Assembly (NCBI GenBank): GCA_947039455.1
Contig: CAMQZB010000005.1
Span: 1-64,000 of the forward strand
Source: an uncultured Clostridia bacterium
Lineage (GTDB): Bacteria; Bacillota; Clostridia; Christensenellales; CAMQZB01
DNA length: 64,000 bases
Direction: 5' to 3'
Positions 8,218 to 16,968 of this stretch are shown piece after piece. Position numbers and translations under genes: made by a program. Below the pieces are notes generated by a model that was not told the origin of the DNA, did not search any database, and saw nothing but the letters and a program-made list of their open reading frames with translations. The stretch's first letter is position 1, and each line of letters starts with the position of its first letter.

Positions 8218-8305
8218 TTTGCTTATGATAAAATCTAAACATAAATTACTCAAGACTTCTCATAAATTACAAAAACAAAAATATTCTGAAATTATACACC
8301 GTGAA

Positions 8306-9430
8306 TTATAAAGAATTTACTATTTCGGTGATGGCTTGTAGGAAGATTTTGCATTCTTGTAGGGTGTTGAAAGAAGAGAAAGAGGCGCGGACTAGACCGC
8401 CTTTTTGGGTATTTAGGCGTTTGTGAATTAGCGGAGCGCACATGATTCCTGAGCGAGTGCAGATTTGGTATTTTTCGTCAAGTATATTGGCAATTTCCGC
8501 TGAGCTTATGCCGTCGATTGCAAAAGTAAAGATACCGCAGTTATTTGGTACGGAGTATACTTTCACTGATTTTGGTAGGTGTGAATTGTATAGCATGTAT
8601 CTAAATTGTGAAAAAGTTTTCTTGATTGATGAGTAGTGATTTTTCACGTAGGTAGCACCGCCAAGAGCGCCAAGGATTGATACAGCAGGGATAGTGCCAG
8701 CTTCTAATCCATCGGGAATATCTTTTGGTTGTGCTAAATCTTCGCTGAAAGAACCAGTGCCACCGCATAGGATTGGTGAGATTTCAATATTGGGTGCAAT
8801 AGCTAGAAAACCAACGCCCATTGGAGAATAAAGTCCTTTGTGGCAAGGTGCGGCAAGTAAATCAATGTGATAATTTGTGAAATCTACGTCGATATGTCCA
8901 ATACTTTGAGCACCGTCTACAAGGAATAGAATATTTTTGTCTTTCAAGAAATCGCCGATTTTTTCGATAGGATTAACCCCACCTGTAACGTTAGAAACGT
9001 GGTTGATGGCAACTAGGTATGTGTTTTCTTGTATTGCATTTTTTAGGTCGTTGATATTTATGTTACCATTGAGGCATGGTAGGATAGTTAGTTCGATTAT
9101 GCCACGGTCTTTTAAGTTAAATAGTGGGCGAAGAGTGGAATTATGTTCGTTTTCAGTAGTAATTACGTGTCCGCCTTTTCTTGCTGTACCAAATATTGCA
9201 AGGTTCAGGCTTTCAGTGCCGTTTTTTGTAAATACTATTCGGTTGGGTGCGTTGAAATTTATGATTTTACACAAAACTTCTCTTGCTTCAAATATTTTTG
9301 CGGACATTGCAAGTGCTGCTTTATGTCCACTGCGAGAAGGGTTTGCGGAATTGTTCATTGCCCAAGTTACGTTTTCTAAAACTTCCTTGGGTTTTTGATT
9401 AGTAGTTGCGGAATTGTCAAGATATATCAT
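8306..9430 (-). CDS. Class V aminotransferase / cysteine-desulfurase-like PLP enzyme
   Basis: A 374-residue fold-type I PLP protein. It starts YLDNSATTNQKP, then has a TKNGTESLNLA cofactor segment, the HNST segment, the DGAQSIGH aspartate motif, and PLP lysine in PCHKGLYSP. A C-terminal RSGIMCAPL motif places a possible sulfur-accepting cysteine where cysteine desulfurases carry one. The ATG at 9430 (minus strand) has AAGGAGC 5 nt upstream; the longer in-frame start lacks this. It diverges from a DUF3343 gene, a partner seen with this subgroup in other Clostridia. A role in sulfur or selenium mobilisation is inferred. It is not iscS of a full Fe-S operon, since no iscU/nifU is present. Confidence 0.88.
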   Translation of the reverse strand: MIYLDNSATTNQKPKEVLENVTWAMNNSANPSRSGHKAALAMSAKIFEAREVLCKIINFNAPNRIVFTKNGTESLNLAIFGTARKGGHVITTENEHNSTLRPLFNLKDRGIIELTILPCLNGNININDLKNAIQENTYLVAINHVSNVTGGVNPIEKIGDFLKDKNILFLVDGAQSIGHIDVDFTNYHIDLLAAPCHKGLYSPMGVGFLAIAPNIEISPILCGGTGSFSEDLAQPKDIPDGLEAGTIPAVSILGALGGATYVKNHYSSIKKTFSQFRYMLYNSHLPKSVKVYSVPNNCGIFTFAIDGISSAEIANILDEKYQICTRSGIMCAPLIHKRLNTQKGGLVRASFSSFNTLQECKIFLQAITEIVNSL

Positions 9431-9596
9431 GTTAAGCTCCTTTGTTCTCATGTTGTATTATAAAATGTATTTTTTTCATGTATTAAAAGTGTCAATACTA
9501 CCATTGTATTTTAAAATTAGAATAAGTGACACAAAATTAGCAATTTATTAATATTATGAAATATAGCAGATTAAAAGAGCAAAGGAGCAAACTAAT

Positions 9597-9851
9597 ATGT
9601 ATGACATTCTTGTTACTATCAAAAGCCGTGCTGACTTGAACTATCTAACAAAACTTCTGGCAGCGGAAAAAATTCCAACTTCTATTATCAATACCCCAGA
9701 AACGGCAGGGGTAACTTGTAGCTTATCAATCAAAGTAAATCAACGCTTTATGGCTAGAATAAAAGTGGTTGCTGAGTTGCACAATATCAAAATTACCAAC
9801 TATTTACGCATTATCAAGACTGATATCCGATATAGATATATAAAGTTGTAA
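9597..9851 (+). CDS. DUF3343-like small protein
   Basis: An 84-residue protein. Its first half (residues 1-50) looks like a DUF3343 domain: a beta strand, a helix with LTKLLAAEKIP, a TPETAG turn, and a CSLSIKV strand whose cysteine matches the SCG-type position in the family. DUF3343 proteins are proposed Se/S carrier proteins and often neighbour class V aminotransferases, as here across a 166-bp divergent gap. AAAGGAGC lies 8 nt before the ATG. The family assignment is moderately sure; the function is inference. Confidence 0.65.
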   Translation: MYDILVTIKSRADLNYLTKLLAAEKIPTSIINTPETAGVTCSLSIKVNQRFMARIKVVAELHNIKITNYLRIIKTDIRYRYIKL

Positions 9852-9878
9852 TTATTTTCTATACCTAGGCTATTATTA

Positions 9879-9908
9879 TTGCACTAAAGCTCGTACTTGT
9901 GGTAGAAT
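9879..9908 (+). promoter_or_regulatory. Possible promoter of nth
   Basis: TTGCAC (9879-9884) and TAGAAT (9903-9908) have an 18-bp spacer. The predicted start of transcription falls only a few bases before the ATG at 9923, which has no clear Shine-Dalgarno sequence. Confidence 0.4.
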
Positions 9909-9922
9909 ATATGAGTATAATT

Positions 9923-10564
9923 ATGTATAGAATTAAAGTGAAAAATATTTTAATAACGCTGGATGAGTGTTACCCAGATGCAAAACCCGCCCTGACTTTC
10001 AAAAATGTTTTTGAACTTCTGGTGGCGGTGATTTTGTCCGCTCAATGTACGGACATTCGTGTAAACAAAGTTACGGACAAGCTGTTTTTGAAATATAACA
10101 AACCAGAAGACTTTGCATTGCTAACGGTGGAGGAGCTAGAACCTTTGGTTCACTCTTGCGGTTTGTCTAAAACTAAAGCTAATGGCATTATTGAATCAAG
10201 CAAAATTATTTTGAATAAATACAATGGCATCGTGCCAGCGGATATAGATATCTTACAAACATTCCCATCGGTTGGGCGAAAAACTGCTAACGTAGTAGCT
10301 TCTGTGGGTTATGGTATTCCTGCAATCGCTGTGGATACACACGTGTTTCGCGTTTCTAATCGAATTGGACTAGCTTCGGCTAAGGACGTTTTAAGAACCG
10401 AGATGGATCTTCAAAAAAATATACCAAAATCCCAATGGAACAAGTCACATCATCTTTTGATTTTGCACGGACGTAGTGTTTGTAAATCTCAAAATCCTGA
10501 TTGTGAAAATTGTAGGATTAATAAATATTGTAATTTTTATAGTACAAGGAATAAGTCCAAGTAA
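9923..10564 (+). CDS. nth: Endonuclease III (DNA glycosylase/AP lyase)
   Basis: It removes oxidised pyrimidines and cuts abasic sites in base-excision repair. The 213-residue protein has SAQCTD, the helix-hairpin-helix LQTFPSVGRKTANVV with the catalytic lysine, the catalytic aspartate in AVDTHVFRV, and a C-terminal 4Fe-4S loop with Cys spacing C-x6-C-x2-C-x5-C. The start at 9923 places FELL at the same residue as in E. coli Nth; ATG 9911 and GTG 9899 are possible longer starts. Confidence 0.94.
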   Translation: MYRIKVKNILITLDECYPDAKPALTFKNVFELLVAVILSAQCTDIRVNKVTDKLFLKYNKPEDFALLTVEELEPLVHSCGLSKTKANGIIESSKIILNKYNGIVPADIDILQTFPSVGRKTANVVASVGYGIPAIAVDTHVFRVSNRIGLASAKDVLRTEMDLQKNIPKSQWNKSHHLLILHGRSVCKSQNPDCENCRINKYCNFYSTRNKSK

Positions 10565-10613
10565 TATATAGTAAACTATAGTAGTAAGTAAAAAAAAGGA
10601 ACAGTTGCCAATT

Positions 10614-11453
10614 ATGAACAAAATTTTAAAGAAAACTAAATTCAGTGAAAATGTAGTTGAATATGTTATTGAAGCACCAGATGTTACTCGCCACGCTAAA
10701 GCTGGGCAGTTCATTATTCTAAGAGTAGACAATGACGGTGAGAGAATTCCTTTCACTATCGTAAACAGCGATAAAGAAACAGGCGGAGTTACTATTTTAG
10801 TTCAAACTGTGGGTGCATCTACTATGAAACTTGCGGCGAAAAAACAAGGTGAGTTTATTTCCGACTTCGTTGGTCCGCTAGGAACTGCTACTAATCTGCA
10901 TGATGCCAAGAAAGTTATCCTTGTGGGTGGCGGTATCGGTACAGCGGTTATTGCACCTCAAGCAAAGGCGATGTTTGAGAAAGGAAACTATTGCGATTCT
11001 ATAGTTGGAGCAAGAAATGAAGAATTGATTGTTTACAAAGAATTGTTTAATAAATGTTGTGATCATGCGTATTTTTGTACTGATGACGGTAGCTTTGGTT
11101 TCAAAGGTTACGTTACTCAAAAATTGGCTGAAGTACTTGAAAATGACACAACTATAGACACGGTTTTCGCTGTGGGCCCTTTGCCGATGATGAAAGCAGT
11201 AGTTGAAGTTGCTAAAAAATATAATAGAAAATCACTTGTAAGTTTAAATTCTCTTATGGTGGACGGCACAGGAATGTGTGGTTGCTGTAGAGTTACTGTT
11301 GGCGGAAAAGTGAAGTATGCTTGCGTAGACGGTCCTGAGTTCAATGGTGAACTTGTGGATTTCGACGAGGCGATTAATAGAAGTAAAAGTTTTTCTGAAG
11401 TAGAACGTAATCACGTTTGTAATTTAACAGGAGAAGTAAAAAATCATGGCTAG
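10614..11453 (+). CDS. nfnA: NADH-dependent ferredoxin:NADP oxidoreductase subunit A (NfnA type)
   Basis: The 279-residue flavoprotein has an N-terminal FAD-binding beta barrel (RIPFTIV, about residues 43-49), an NAD-binding domain (VILVGGGIGTA, about 97-107) and a C-terminal 2Fe-2S cluster (GMCGCCRV ... YACVDGPEF). This is the sulfide dehydrogenase/DHOD electron-transfer-subunit fold. Paired with the GltA-like gene next to it, the likely product is NfnAB, which couples NADH and reduced ferredoxin to NADPH formation by electron bifurcation. The stop overlaps nfnB by 8 bp. AAGGA stands 13 nt before the ATG, a rather long gap. Confidence 0.9.
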   Translation: MNKILKKTKFSENVVEYVIEAPDVTRHAKAGQFIILRVDNDGERIPFTIVNSDKETGGVTILVQTVGASTMKLAAKKQGEFISDFVGPLGTATNLHDAKKVILVGGGIGTAVIAPQAKAMFEKGNYCDSIVGARNEELIVYKELFNKCCDHAYFCTDDGSFGFKGYVTQKLAEVLENDTTIDTVFAVGPLPMMKAVVEVAKKYNRKSLVSLNSLMVDGTGMCGCCRVTVGGKVKYACVDGPEFNGELVDFDEAINRSKSFSEVERNHVCNLTGEVKNHG

Positions 11454-12810
11454 AATAGATAGACAACACATGGTTGAACAACAACCTAATGTGAGAAATA
11501 AAAATTTTGACGAAGTATGTAGTGGTTTCACTGATGAAACTGCAATGATCGAGGCTAGTCGTTGCTTGAATTGCAAGAACGCTCCTTGTGTTTCTGGTTG
11601 CCCAGTAAATGTGCAAATTCCAGAATTTATTACTTTGGTTAAAGAAGGAAAGTTCCTTGAAGCGGGAGAAACTGTTGCTAATAACAATAGTCTTGGTTCA
11701 ATTTGTGGACGTGTTTGCCCTCAAGAAATTCAATGCGAAGGTAAATGTATTAGAGCTAAAATGGAAGGCGCTGTTTCTATCGGTGGTTTAGAACGTTTTG
11801 TTTCTGATAAAATGCTAGACAATGGCAACATTAAAAAAGTCACAAAATCTAACGGGAAATCCGTTGGAATAGTAGGTTCAGGACCTTCGTCTTTAGCTTG
11901 TGCTACTGACTTGAAGAAAGCGGGTTTTGATGTTACTATCTATGAGGCGTTTCATAAATTAGGTGGTGTTTTGGTTTACGGAATACCTGAATTTAGATTG
12001 CCGAAAGAAGATATAGTGCAAAAAGAAATTGATAATGTTTTAAAACTTGGTGTTGAAGTAAAACTTAACACGGTTATTGGAAAAACTATTATGATGGAAG
12101 AATTGTTGGAGTCACATGATGCGGTGTTTATCGGTTCAGGTGCAGGGCTACCTTACTTCCTTGGTATTGAAGGCGAAAATTTACGTGGTGTTTTTTCAGC
12201 TAATGAGTACCTAACTCGTGTAAATCTTATGCAAGCATACAAGGCGGACAGCTCAACTCCGATTCCTCGTCCTACTAACTGCATTGTGGTTGGTGGTGGT
12301 AACGTTGCTATGGACGGAGCGAGAACGGCTTTGCGTCTTGGAGCTAATGTTACTGTAGTTTATCGTCGTGGCATGGAAGAAATGCCAGCAAGGTTTGAAG
12401 AAATTGGTCATGCAGAAGAGGAGGGAGTGAAATTCCAAATCTTAACTAGTCCAGTTAAATTAATCGGTGACGGCGGTGTGGTAACTCACATGGTTGTTGA
12501 GAAGATGGAGCTTGGTGCACCTGATGCTAGCGGAAGACGCAGTCCAGTTTCTGTTCCTAATTCTGAATATAAAATACCTTGTGACATGGCGATTATCGCT
12601 GTTGGAACAAGCCCTAACCCAATTATCACAGGTTCAATGAAAGAACTTCAAACTAATAAACGAGGTACTTTGATCGTTGACGAAAACAACATGACTACTG
12701 TTCCAAATGTCTATGCAGGTGGAGATGCCGTTACTGGTGCTGCTACTGTAATTCTAGCAATGGGTGCTGGACGTAATTCCGCTAAAGCTATTATTGAAAA
12801 GCTAGGCTAA
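11446..12810 (+). CDS. nfnB: NfnB / NADPH-dependent glutamate-synthase-like subunit
   Basis: The 454-residue iron-sulfur flavoprotein carries an N-terminal pair of 4Fe-4S motifs (CLNCKNAPCVSGCPV and CGRVCPQEIQCEGKC). Two Rossmann motifs follow: VGSGPSSLACA for FAD and VGGGNVAMDGAR for NADPH. It ends with the GGDAVTGAATV flavin motif. Alone it would be called GltA small subunit, but no glutamate synthase large subunit is present and the gene overlaps nfnA, the standard Nfn arrangement in Clostridia. The complex would be cytosolic. Confidence 0.9.
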   Translation: MARIDRQHMVEQQPNVRNKNFDEVCSGFTDETAMIEASRCLNCKNAPCVSGCPVNVQIPEFITLVKEGKFLEAGETVANNNSLGSICGRVCPQEIQCEGKCIRAKMEGAVSIGGLERFVSDKMLDNGNIKKVTKSNGKSVGIVGSGPSSLACATDLKKAGFDVTIYEAFHKLGGVLVYGIPEFRLPKEDIVQKEIDNVLKLGVEVKLNTVIGKTIMMEELLESHDAVFIGSGAGLPYFLGIEGENLRGVFSANEYLTRVNLMQAYKADSSTPIPRPTNCIVVGGGNVAMDGARTALRLGANVTVVYRRGMEEMPARFEEIGHAEEEGVKFQILTSPVKLIGDGGVVTHMVVEKMELGAPDASGRRSPVSVPNSEYKIPCDMAIIAVGTSPNPIITGSMKELQTNKRGTLIVDENNMTTVPNVYAGGDAVTGAATVILAMGAGRNSAKAIIEKLG

Positions 12811-13036
12811 TACTTCTTTTTAGAAGTGACTATTAGTAGTCAACAAAAACGCATATGCTAAAGCGTATGTTACTATCACGAAAATTTTGTAATAATTAAT
12901 TGCTTTTTGAAATTATAATTCCTTATCGGAAAAATTTGTTTCACCGATATTGGTACATTGCTTTTATAGAAAAGAAAGAGCTTTTATGTATATAAATTAC
13001 AAAAAATATATAAAAATAAAAACTTAGGATTAAATT

Positions 13037-14299
13037 ATGTTTATTGATAAAACCACCATAACTATTATATCAGGAAAAGGCGGAAACGGCTGTACCTCTT
13101 TCAAAAGCTTTAAAGGAAAACCAAACGGCGGTCCTGACGGCGGTGACGGCGGACGTGGCGGTAACGTTATTTTCAAAGCGGACGACAGCATGAATAACTT
13201 GATAAATTACAAGTTTAACAAGCATTTCCGTGGCGGTCCCGGAACTCATGGTACTTCAAACTTCTGCTTCGGCAAGTCGGGTACTGATGTTATTATTCCT
13301 GTTCCTTGTGGCACGATTGTTCGTGACAAAGAGACGGGTAACGTTTTAGCTGACATGTTCTATAAAGGTCAAACTGAAACTGTTTTGCTTGGGGGTAGAC
13401 CAGGTAAAGGCAACTCAAAATTCAAAACTTCAACAAGAAAAGCTCCGATGTTTTCACAAATGGGCGAGAAAGGTTTGGACAAGCTAGTTGTTATGGAATT
13501 GAAAACTATTGCGGATCTAGGCTTCTGTGGATTTCCTAACGTTGGAAAATCTACGCTATTGTCAGTTTTGACAAAAGCTACTCCAAAGATTGCAAACTAC
13601 CATTTCACAACTTTACATCCAAATCTTGGAATGTTCACTTACAATCACGAAAGTTTCTTGCTTGCGGATATCCCTGGACTTATCGAGGGTGCTTCTGACG
13701 GGTTAGGATTAGGTCACGATTTCCTTCGCCACGTTGAGAGAACAAGACTTCTTGTTCACGTTGTGGATATTTCAAAAGAAGAAGGCAGAGACCCTTATGA
13801 TGATTATTTGAAAATCAGAAAAGAGTTAACAGATTTCTCTGAGGACTTAGCAAAACGTCCTGAAATTATCGTTGCCAACAAAACTGACAGCGATTACGAC
13901 GGTTCACACTTGAAAGAGTTCAAAGAAAAACTTGGAGACAAACTTGTTATCCCAGTTTCAGCTGTTCTTCATCAAGGTCTTGATGAATTGTCAAAAATCA
14001 TGTATGAAGAGTTGAAGAAACTTGACAAAATCGAACCAATTGAATTTGAGAAATTTGAATATTCAAGAGGTGAGGGTGATGAGTTCGAAATCACAAAAGG
14101 TGACGACGATGTATTCGAAGTATTTGGTCCATTTATCGACAATTTATCTCGTAACGTTGTTGTGGACAACCTTCAAAGTATGGCGTATATGCAAAGAAGT
14201 TTGAAGATTTTTGGTGTTATCAAAGAACTTCGTAAAGCTGGTGCAAAAGACGGAGATACTATCCGTATCCTAGATATAGAATTTGACTTCGTTGACTAG
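13037..14299 (+). CDS. obg: GTPase Obg/CgtA
   Basis: A ribosome-associated GTPase needed for 50S maturation and, in Bacillus, for stress and sporulation signalling. The 420 residues show the glycine-rich Obg fold (GGPDGGDGGRGG, about residues 34-45), the G domain with GFPNVGKST, DIPGLIEGAS and NKTD, and a C-terminal OCT domain (about 340-420). The usual rplU-rpmA neighbours are absent upstream. The 226-bp gap before it holds a weak 7-bp hairpin (CATATGC/GCGTATG) but no strong terminator or clear promoter. Confidence 0.96.
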   Translation: MFIDKTTITIISGKGGNGCTSFKSFKGKPNGGPDGGDGGRGGNVIFKADDSMNNLINYKFNKHFRGGPGTHGTSNFCFGKSGTDVIIPVPCGTIVRDKETGNVLADMFYKGQTETVLLGGRPGKGNSKFKTSTRKAPMFSQMGEKGLDKLVVMELKTIADLGFCGFPNVGKSTLLSVLTKATPKIANYHFTTLHPNLGMFTYNHESFLLADIPGLIEGASDGLGLGHDFLRHVERTRLLVHVVDISKEEGRDPYDDYLKIRKELTDFSEDLAKRPEIIVANKTDSDYDGSHLKEFKEKLGDKLVIPVSAVLHQGLDELSKIMYEELKKLDKIEPIEFEKFEYSRGEGDEFEITKGDDDVFEVFGPFIDNLSRNVVVDNLQSMAYMQRSLKIFGVIKELRKAGAKDGDTIRILDIEFDFVD

Positions 14300-14387
14300 T
14301 TTTTAACTTGTTATACTAAGAAAGATATATAGATTGCGTAAAATAATAAATTCTGTAAGAGTTTTGACATAACGCATTCATTGGATT

Positions 14388-14425
14388 GAAATCTAATACT
14401 GTGTATATATGCAGTATTTAGATTG
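14388..14425. other. Imperfect inverted repeat in a gene-free gap
   Basis: AATCTAATACTG is followed by its near-complement CAGTATTTAGATT across a short AT loop. It lies in the 247-bp gap between the converging obg and the hypothetical membrane protein gene. No T run follows, so its function is unclear. Nothing else is seen in the gap. Confidence 0.4.
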
Positions 14426-14546
14426 TAATTAAGGCATGGATTGTAATTTAGTATTTTCTTTTGGAATACAATTACTTAGATATTTAACCTTGTACTTGGT
14501 TAATAATTAAAGTGATGGTTTTAGCGGAATGGAATAGCTTGGTTTC

Positions 14547-15323
14547 TTATTGAGTATTTCCCACTTTTGCGAAAAATACAAATACAGAAAAACCTATTAA
14601 GAGTGTTGCGAAACATTGGTAATACACTTGGAATGGGGAAATAAAACTGAAAAACAATAGAAAAAACCCTAAAAAGGCGTAACCTAACGCTTTTTGCTTT
14701 GATAGTGCGGTTTTGATTTTATCTTTGAAATGTGCTTTTTCAACATCAAATCGAATATTTAAATCGTCCGCAAGTTCTTGATCGTTTAAGTAATTAAAAA
14801 CGTCCTCAAATGGCACGATTTCCACTTCCAAATTCTTTATGGTATTGCAAATTATTTGCACATCTTTAGAAACTTCGAAAGAAAATATTATAACTTTTGT
14901 TTCGTTGGTGAAGTCAATAGCTTTGAATATGTCAAGAAACCTGTCAGGGTATAACATTGCGGTGTTGAAATTAAAAATGCAAATTGCGTTCTCAATTTTA
15001 AACCACTGCACATCTTCGTTCCAAAAAAGAAGTTCTGTGTTCTTAACATGGCACAGCAAATCAACAGTTTGAGAGTTTGATAAAATCAAAAAGTTGTCTT
15101 TGAAGTTGGAATAAGTTTCCCTATCGTCCTGTGCTATCTTTTGTTTCTTTTGCAATTTATTTTTAATAAATATAAAAGACATTGTGAAAAACACAAACCA
15201 TACTCCAGCAAAGGAAAGGGAAAGCAGAACATTTTGGGTGTAGTATATTGCAAGTGCGTAAACTAAAAAACTTGAGATAATACTAAGAAATATATAGTTC
15301 AAAAAAATCGATATTTTATTCAT
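14547..15323 (-). CDS. Hypothetical membrane protein with paired terminal hairpins
   Basis: I do not recognise this 258-residue protein. It has two membrane segments at the N-terminus (about residues 8-29 and 32-53), a soluble middle of about 160 residues with alternating strands and helices, and two more segments at the C-terminus (about 213-231 and 234-251). The soluble part would sit in the cytoplasm between two hairpins. It includes a repeated-looking hydrophobic pattern (FLILSN, CIFNFN, VIIFSF) consistent with a small alpha/beta domain. TAGGAG precedes the ATG. It diverges from nadD. Confidence 0.7.
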   Translation of the reverse strand: MNKISIFLNYIFLSIISSFLVYALAIYYTQNVLLSLSFAGVWFVFFTMSFIFIKNKLQKKQKIAQDDRETYSNFKDNFLILSNSQTVDLLCHVKNTELLFWNEDVQWFKIENAICIFNFNTAMLYPDRFLDIFKAIDFTNETKVIIFSFEVSKDVQIICNTIKNLEVEIVPFEDVFNYLNDQELADDLNIRFDVEKAHFKDKIKTALSKQKALGYAFLGFFLLFFSFISPFQVYYQCFATLLIGFSVFVFFAKVGNTQ

Positions 15324-15401
15324 AAAATTGTACTCCTATTTTAATCATGGAGTATTGACATACCTAATTAGATTTATACTATAAAGAGAGGTAATTGAAA
15401 T

Positions 15402-16502
15402 ATGAAAATTGGAATTTACGGTGGTACTTTTGATCCAGTCCACAATGAACATGTAAATATTGCAAATATAGCTATTGAAAAACTTGGGCTTGATAAACTT
15501 ATCATTCTTCCAGCTGGCGAACCACCTCACAAAGATGTTGCGGTGCTAACTGATGCTAAAAGAAGATTGAAAATGTGCGAGCTAGCTTTTAATAATCCTA
15601 AAATCGAAATTTCATCATTTGAGATTGACAAAAAAGGAAAGAGTTATACTATTGATACATTGGAACATTTTGCCAAAGACGATGACGAATTATTTTGCGT
15701 AATCGGTGGTGACAGCCTTGCTGAAATATACGCTTGGAAACAAGCTGACGATATTTTTGAAATTGCTACTGTTGTAGTTGTTGGACGAGATGAATATTCA
15801 AACAATGATTGGTTAAATAAATATCTTGACAAAATTTTAAAACTAGACTACCAAACAAAGGAACTTTCTTCAACGGAAGTTAGAATTACTTGTGAGTTTG
15901 GTGTTGATATTTCAAATTTAGTTCCAGTTGCCGTAAATGACTATATCAAAAAACACGAACTATATCAAAGTCACAGAAAACTTACGAAAAAAGTACAAAA
16001 AATGATAACGGAGAAAAAGTATATTCACTCAATGAATACTACTATCTGCGGAATGACAATGGCAAGAAGCGCTAACGTAGACAAAGAATCAGCATTTATT
16101 GCTTGCGCTTTGCACGATTGTGCTAAATCATTAGAAGATTATTCAGAGTACAAAAAGAAACTTAAAAAAGAGAATATGTTGATACCTGAGCCTGTTGTAC
16201 ATGCTTTTGTAGGGTCATATTTAATTAAAAAAGAATTCAATATTCAAGATAAAAACATAAGAAATGCAGTGAAATATCACACAACTGCCCGTCCTAACAT
16301 GAGCCAACTTGAAAAACTGGTTTACGTTGCGGATTGTATAGAAATTGGCCGTGATTATGAAGGTATCGAGGAAGTTAGAAAAACATCAAAGAATGATTTT
16401 GAAAAAACATTTAGTCTTTGTTTAAACTCAACTTTCAGTGTGTTAGTGGATAAAACTATGTGCCCTTTAACACTTGATGCAATCGATTTTTACGGTAGAT
16501 AA
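15402..16502 (+). CDS. nadD: NadD-YqeK fusion: nicotinate-nucleotide adenylyltransferase + HD Ap4A hydrolase
   Basis: The 366-residue protein joins two enzymes. Residues 1-190 are NadD, which makes deamido-NAD from NaMN and ATP, with GGTFDPVH, the substrate turn PAGEPPHK and the SSTEVR motif. Residues about 200-366 are a YqeK-type HD domain (HSMNT, ALHDCAK, HAFVGS, HTTARP, VADCIE) that in Bacillus splits diadenosine tetraphosphate to ADP. In B. subtilis these are separate neighbouring genes; here the reading frame is continuous. rsfS follows, preserving the nadD-yqeK-rsfS order. GAGAGG precedes the ATG. Confidence 0.94.
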   Translation: MKIGIYGGTFDPVHNEHVNIANIAIEKLGLDKLIILPAGEPPHKDVAVLTDAKRRLKMCELAFNNPKIEISSFEIDKKGKSYTIDTLEHFAKDDDELFCVIGGDSLAEIYAWKQADDIFEIATVVVVGRDEYSNNDWLNKYLDKILKLDYQTKELSSTEVRITCEFGVDISNLVPVAVNDYIKKHELYQSHRKLTKKVQKMITEKKYIHSMNTTICGMTMARSANVDKESAFIACALHDCAKSLEDYSEYKKKLKKENMLIPEPVVHAFVGSYLIKKEFNIQDKNIRNAVKYHTTARPNMSQLEKLVYVADCIEIGRDYEGIEEVRKTSKNDFEKTFSLCLNSTFSVLVDKTMCPLTLDAIDFYGR

Positions 16503-16602
16503 TAGATAAATTATTAGTAATGCAAATTAACTAAGTAATATAAAACACAAAATAAATAAGAAAATATATGACGATAAATTTCGTCAATTAGGAGTAAATA
16601 AA

Positions 16603-16950
16603 ATGGAAGCAAAAGAAATGGTAGAAAAAATCTGTCAAGTATTGTCAGATAAACAAGCATCAGATATTATCTCAATTCACTTAACTGATCTTACGGTTAT
16701 TGCAGATGATTTCATCATCGCAAGCGGTAGATCTTCAGCACAAGTTAAAGGACTTTTCCGTTACATTGACGAAGAAATGTCAAAAATCGGTATCGAGCCA
16801 AAACGTAGTGAGGGTATCTCAGAAGGCAAATGGATCGCTGTTGATTACGGTGATGTTGTTGTGCATATTTTCCACGAAGAAACTCGTGAATTCTATCACC
16901 TTGACAAACTTTGGGACAATGGAAACAACGTTACTAAATACGAAGACTAA
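16603..16950 (+). CDS. rsfS: Ribosomal silencing factor RsfS
   Basis: The 115-residue product is of the Iojap/YbeB family, which binds ribosomal protein L14 and blocks subunit joining during starvation. Visible family signatures are DFIIASGRSSAQVKG, the EGISEGKWIAVDYGDVVVHIF block and the terminal YHLDKLW. It lies directly after nadD-yqeK, its usual position. AGGAG precedes the ATG with a 9-nt gap. Confidence 0.96.
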   Translation: MEAKEMVEKICQVLSDKQASDIISIHLTDLTVIADDFIIASGRSSAQVKGLFRYIDEEMSKIGIEPKRSEGISEGKWIAVDYGDVVVHIFHEETREFYHLDKLWDNGNNVTKYED

Positions 16951-16968
16951 TTGTAAGGGGATTTAATT

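Noticed and set aside
9597-9851. DUF3343 gene plus aminotransferase as a toxin-antitoxin or phage item
   Set aside because: The aminotransferase has complete PLP motifs and the small protein resembles a known domestic domain; there are no mobile-element signs.
11446-12810. GltA as glutamate synthase small subunit
   Set aside because: No large subunit is present, and the gene overlaps an NfnA-type partner, so NfnB is the better call.
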